A stretch of DNA of 64,000 nucleotides, taken from positions 330,166-394,165 of the forward strand of contig AZLU01000006.1 in assembly GCA_002224055.1 (NCBI GenBank), read 5' to 3'. This document shows positions 62,120-64,000 of this stretch, in pieces. A program made the translations under genes and the position numbers. Under the pieces are notes generated by a model, which was not told the origin of the DNA, searched no databases, and saw only the letters and a list, made by a program, of their open reading frames with translations. The stretch comes from Pezizomycotina sp. ARF18. Its lineage: Eukaryota > Ascomycota. How positions within the stretch are numbered: position 1 is the first letter of the stretch; the number at the start of each line of letters is the position of its first letter.

Positions 62120-62537
62120 GGCGGTGATTCTCAACATGGCTGTCCGCATTATCACTGGCCTGAGAAATTGTGGGTCGATTATTTACTTTTCCTGCGCTTG
62201 TTCTGTAGCGATGAACATGAGCACTCATTCTCCGAAATAAATGCCAAGGTGCCACACTGCTCAAGCTTAACAAATTAGAAGGCATCTTACTCCGGTTTCG
62301 ACTGCCGCAAGCTAGCTGCTGGTAGTTCATTTTTGGGTACTTTATCGACTGATCTTGCATGCGAATAGCGTCCAATTAGTGAAAAGCTTTGAATCTGGAG
62401 AGTTATTTTCGTTAGCTTAGCCTTACTGGTTGTTGGCCTGACCCTCGGCTCGAGTTCTAGAACACCCCAACTGGGGCTTTCTTACCCGGATCGAAGCCGC
62501 TACTAGTTCCCTGCGTCGAACGGACTCGGAGGTTTAT

Positions 62538-62939
62538 TTGTCCACATGGCAACCTCCAGATGTGGACCTTTTGGCCGTTAGCACCCCGACCCTACGCCTT
62601 GGAATCCCAAGGCCCAAGATTCCAAGAACCCTAGAGCATCAGGCGCATGCAGATCGAAACCAATTCTCCGCTGGCGGTCGAGATCTCAATCCTATAAACA
62701 ACTTCCACGTCCGAGCCCAAATTGAGTTGAAGCCTCGGTTACCCTCAAGAGGAGACGGGAGCGAGCCAAACCTTCCTTACCCCAACGAGACCTACATCGA
62801 GCTTGGCCTTCATTCGAGAGGGCTCTTCGGAGCTCCGAAATGGCGTAAACTGGCGAGTGACGAGCTGTTTACACTATATATCGAGATAAGGTTTGTTTGT
62901 TTTGGGCGGCGTAAGCCGAGGTGGTTGTTTATTCGGTGA
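62538..62939 (+). CDS. Orphan ORF of 133 codons in a GC-rich island
   Basis: Starts MSTWQPPDVDLLAVSTPTLR and continues with charged, Pro- and Arg-rich, non-repetitive sequence (FSAGGRDLNPINNFHVRAQI). The GC-richer island (about 62440-62900) stands out from its flanks, which suggests a former coding or inserted sequence. No domain is recognised, and flanking repeats were not found. The island might be a relic of an inserted element, but there is no direct evidence for that. Confidence 0.25.
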   Translation: MSTWQPPDVDLLAVSTPTLRLGIPRPKIPRTLEHQAHADRNQFSAGGRDLNPINNFHVRAQIELKPRLPSRGDGSEPNLPYPNETYIELGLHSRGLFGAPKWRKLASDELFTLYIEIRFVCFGRRKPRWLFIR

Positions 62940-64000
62940 TGGAATTTGTTTATTTGATGTATGATTTCTGGCGGTGGCGGTTTTGGTAGGCTTGTCCCAT
63001 TGAGCGAACAGAAAAAAAAAAAAAAAAAAAAAACCAAGAGTTTGAAGTTCGTGAGATTTTGTCAATTTAATTTTAATTTAATTATTTTTTATTTATTTTT
63101 TTTTTTTTGGAAAAATAAACCAGAATGATATTTTCTCAAATGCAATACCTTACGAGACTGTGACATATTTATTCATTTCACTGGTTGTCCATTATAGCAA
63201 TGCAGTCCTTAATTTTTCAGAAATGCCTCAACTTCAGCGTCCTAGGACGACCTCGATTAAGATCTTCTCTTAATTTAATACAAATAGCTGGAGATCATCT
63301 CTATTTCCTTATTTTTTATATAAATATTTTAAAAAATTGGAGAACATCTCCGGTTTTGCTGGTAAATACAAACCATAGTGCCAAAATGACCTGGAGAAGT
63401 TTTGTTAAGGCCCTCCATGATATACTGTATCCTTCGGTGATTTCAAATTCTAATCCATCCTTTTCAGGTTCAGGACAACGGCTCCTCAAATGGAAAAGTC
63501 ATCAGGATCTTTACATTTGTTTACAAGACTTCATTCCAGCTTGCTTCTAAGAGCTTGGTGAGTCAAAAATGCATGAAACATCATTCATGTCCAACACAAA
63601 CGGAGAGCGGAGGTTGCAAGGATATTATTGAATGGACGAAGCAGGCCTCTTCCCTGTCTCTCGCGACCCGTGGATTGTTTTTCCAATCCCTTGTCAGACC
63701 CGAAGCTCTTTTTACAGTTCTCCGAAACGCATTCTTTTTTCAAAGAAATTTTTCTTATCAAGAACTAACGTGCGGGAAACCCGCGGGGAACATGAAACCC
63801 GCTTTTAAGGCTGCGAGCACCATTGGGGTTTTATGACAGGGGAAAAAAGACTCTCATGGTGGTACCATCGAGTACAATATCATATGACCGTGCACTTCTA
63901 ACAGTAGCAGTGCGTCCCCAAGCGGGATTACCGTTAGACATTTTTTAATATATAACCCCCCGAGATTCATCTATTTTTTTCTATTTTTACAAATTTCCCC

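Larger units (their letters stand above)
58949..64000. other. Right-hand gene-empty region
   Basis: The first part is the promoter of the Ato-family gene. No gene is recognised beyond it. Poly-A/T tracts lie at about 59250-59276, 60019-60040 and 63010-63031, with a (GAA)n at 62085-62119. The stretch 62440-62900 is clearly GC-richer and contains an ORF listed separately. ORFs at 63185-63550 (121 codons) and 63555-63836 (93 codons) are open but unassigned; words such as TGGAGATCATCTC and TGGAGAACATCTC repeat nearby (63281 and 63340). Confidence 0.5.

Noticed and set aside
1-64000. CRISPR array, rRNA genes, telomere repeats
   Set aside because: No regularly spaced direct repeats with unique spacers, no rRNA-like sequence and no TTAGGG arrays were seen.

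Overview
The window looks like nuclear DNA of a filamentous ascomycete (Pezizomycotina). The evidence is short spliceosomal introns (65-127 bp) with GT..AG ends and CTAAC-type branch sites, and recognisable fungal orthologues: the SSU-processome protein UTP4, peptide:N-glycanase PNG1, a MEMO1-family protein, a fungal Cln1/Puc-type G1 cyclin and an Ato/GPR1-FUN34-YaaH acetate-transporter-family protein. The species cannot be told. Gene density is low (about eight credible genes in 64 kb), and many poly-A or poly-T tracts of 15-37 bp lie between genes.

Layout. 1-4.4 kb: UTP4 (+). 4.4-11.7 kb: gene-empty, T-rich. 11.7-13.7 kb: PNG1 (+). 16.2-17.4 kb: MEMO1-like gene (-), divergent from a small nuclear-type Cys-pair protein (+, 18.0-18.8 kb); they share a 0.7 kb promoter with two CCAAT boxes. 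About 19.1-26 kb: a segment almost free of long homopolymers, with a diverged direct repeat and no recognisable gene. 26-40 kb: T-rich, gene-empty apart from orphan ORFs. 40.0-41.4 kb: G1 cyclin (+) behind a long pyrimidine-rich leader. 44.6-53.3 kb: a second homopolymer-poor, decayed-looking segment with a small secreted Cys-rich protein (-), a foldback element, a tRNA-like stretch, coding-like fragments and a probable third copy of the repeat family. 53.3-53.7 kb: a roughly 112-residue protein with an N-terminal PAM2 motif (-). 58.1-58.9 kb: Ato-family transporter (-). 59-64 kb: gene-empty, T-rich.

Nearly every conserved gene is split over two or three reading frames by one-base differences, mostly one base missing from a run of two to four identical bases, while splice sites, motifs and codon-level conservation are intact. 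With several unrelated housekeeping genes affected alike, uncorrected long-read sequencing error is the simplest explanation, so gene coordinates here are outer limits, not clean ORFs. MEMO1 was found only by reading across frames, and other genes may be hidden in the same way.

The genes do not form a pathway. They cover ribosome biogenesis, misfolded-glycoprotein disposal, metal/redox biology, G1/S control, poly(A)-binding-protein interaction, acetate/ammonium transport and secretion. I found no rRNA gene, intact tRNA, CRISPR array or intact mobile element, and no convincing new multi-gene system. The best leads are the small PAM2 protein, the two-compartment sequence structure with its old repeat family, and the secreted Cys-rich protein.
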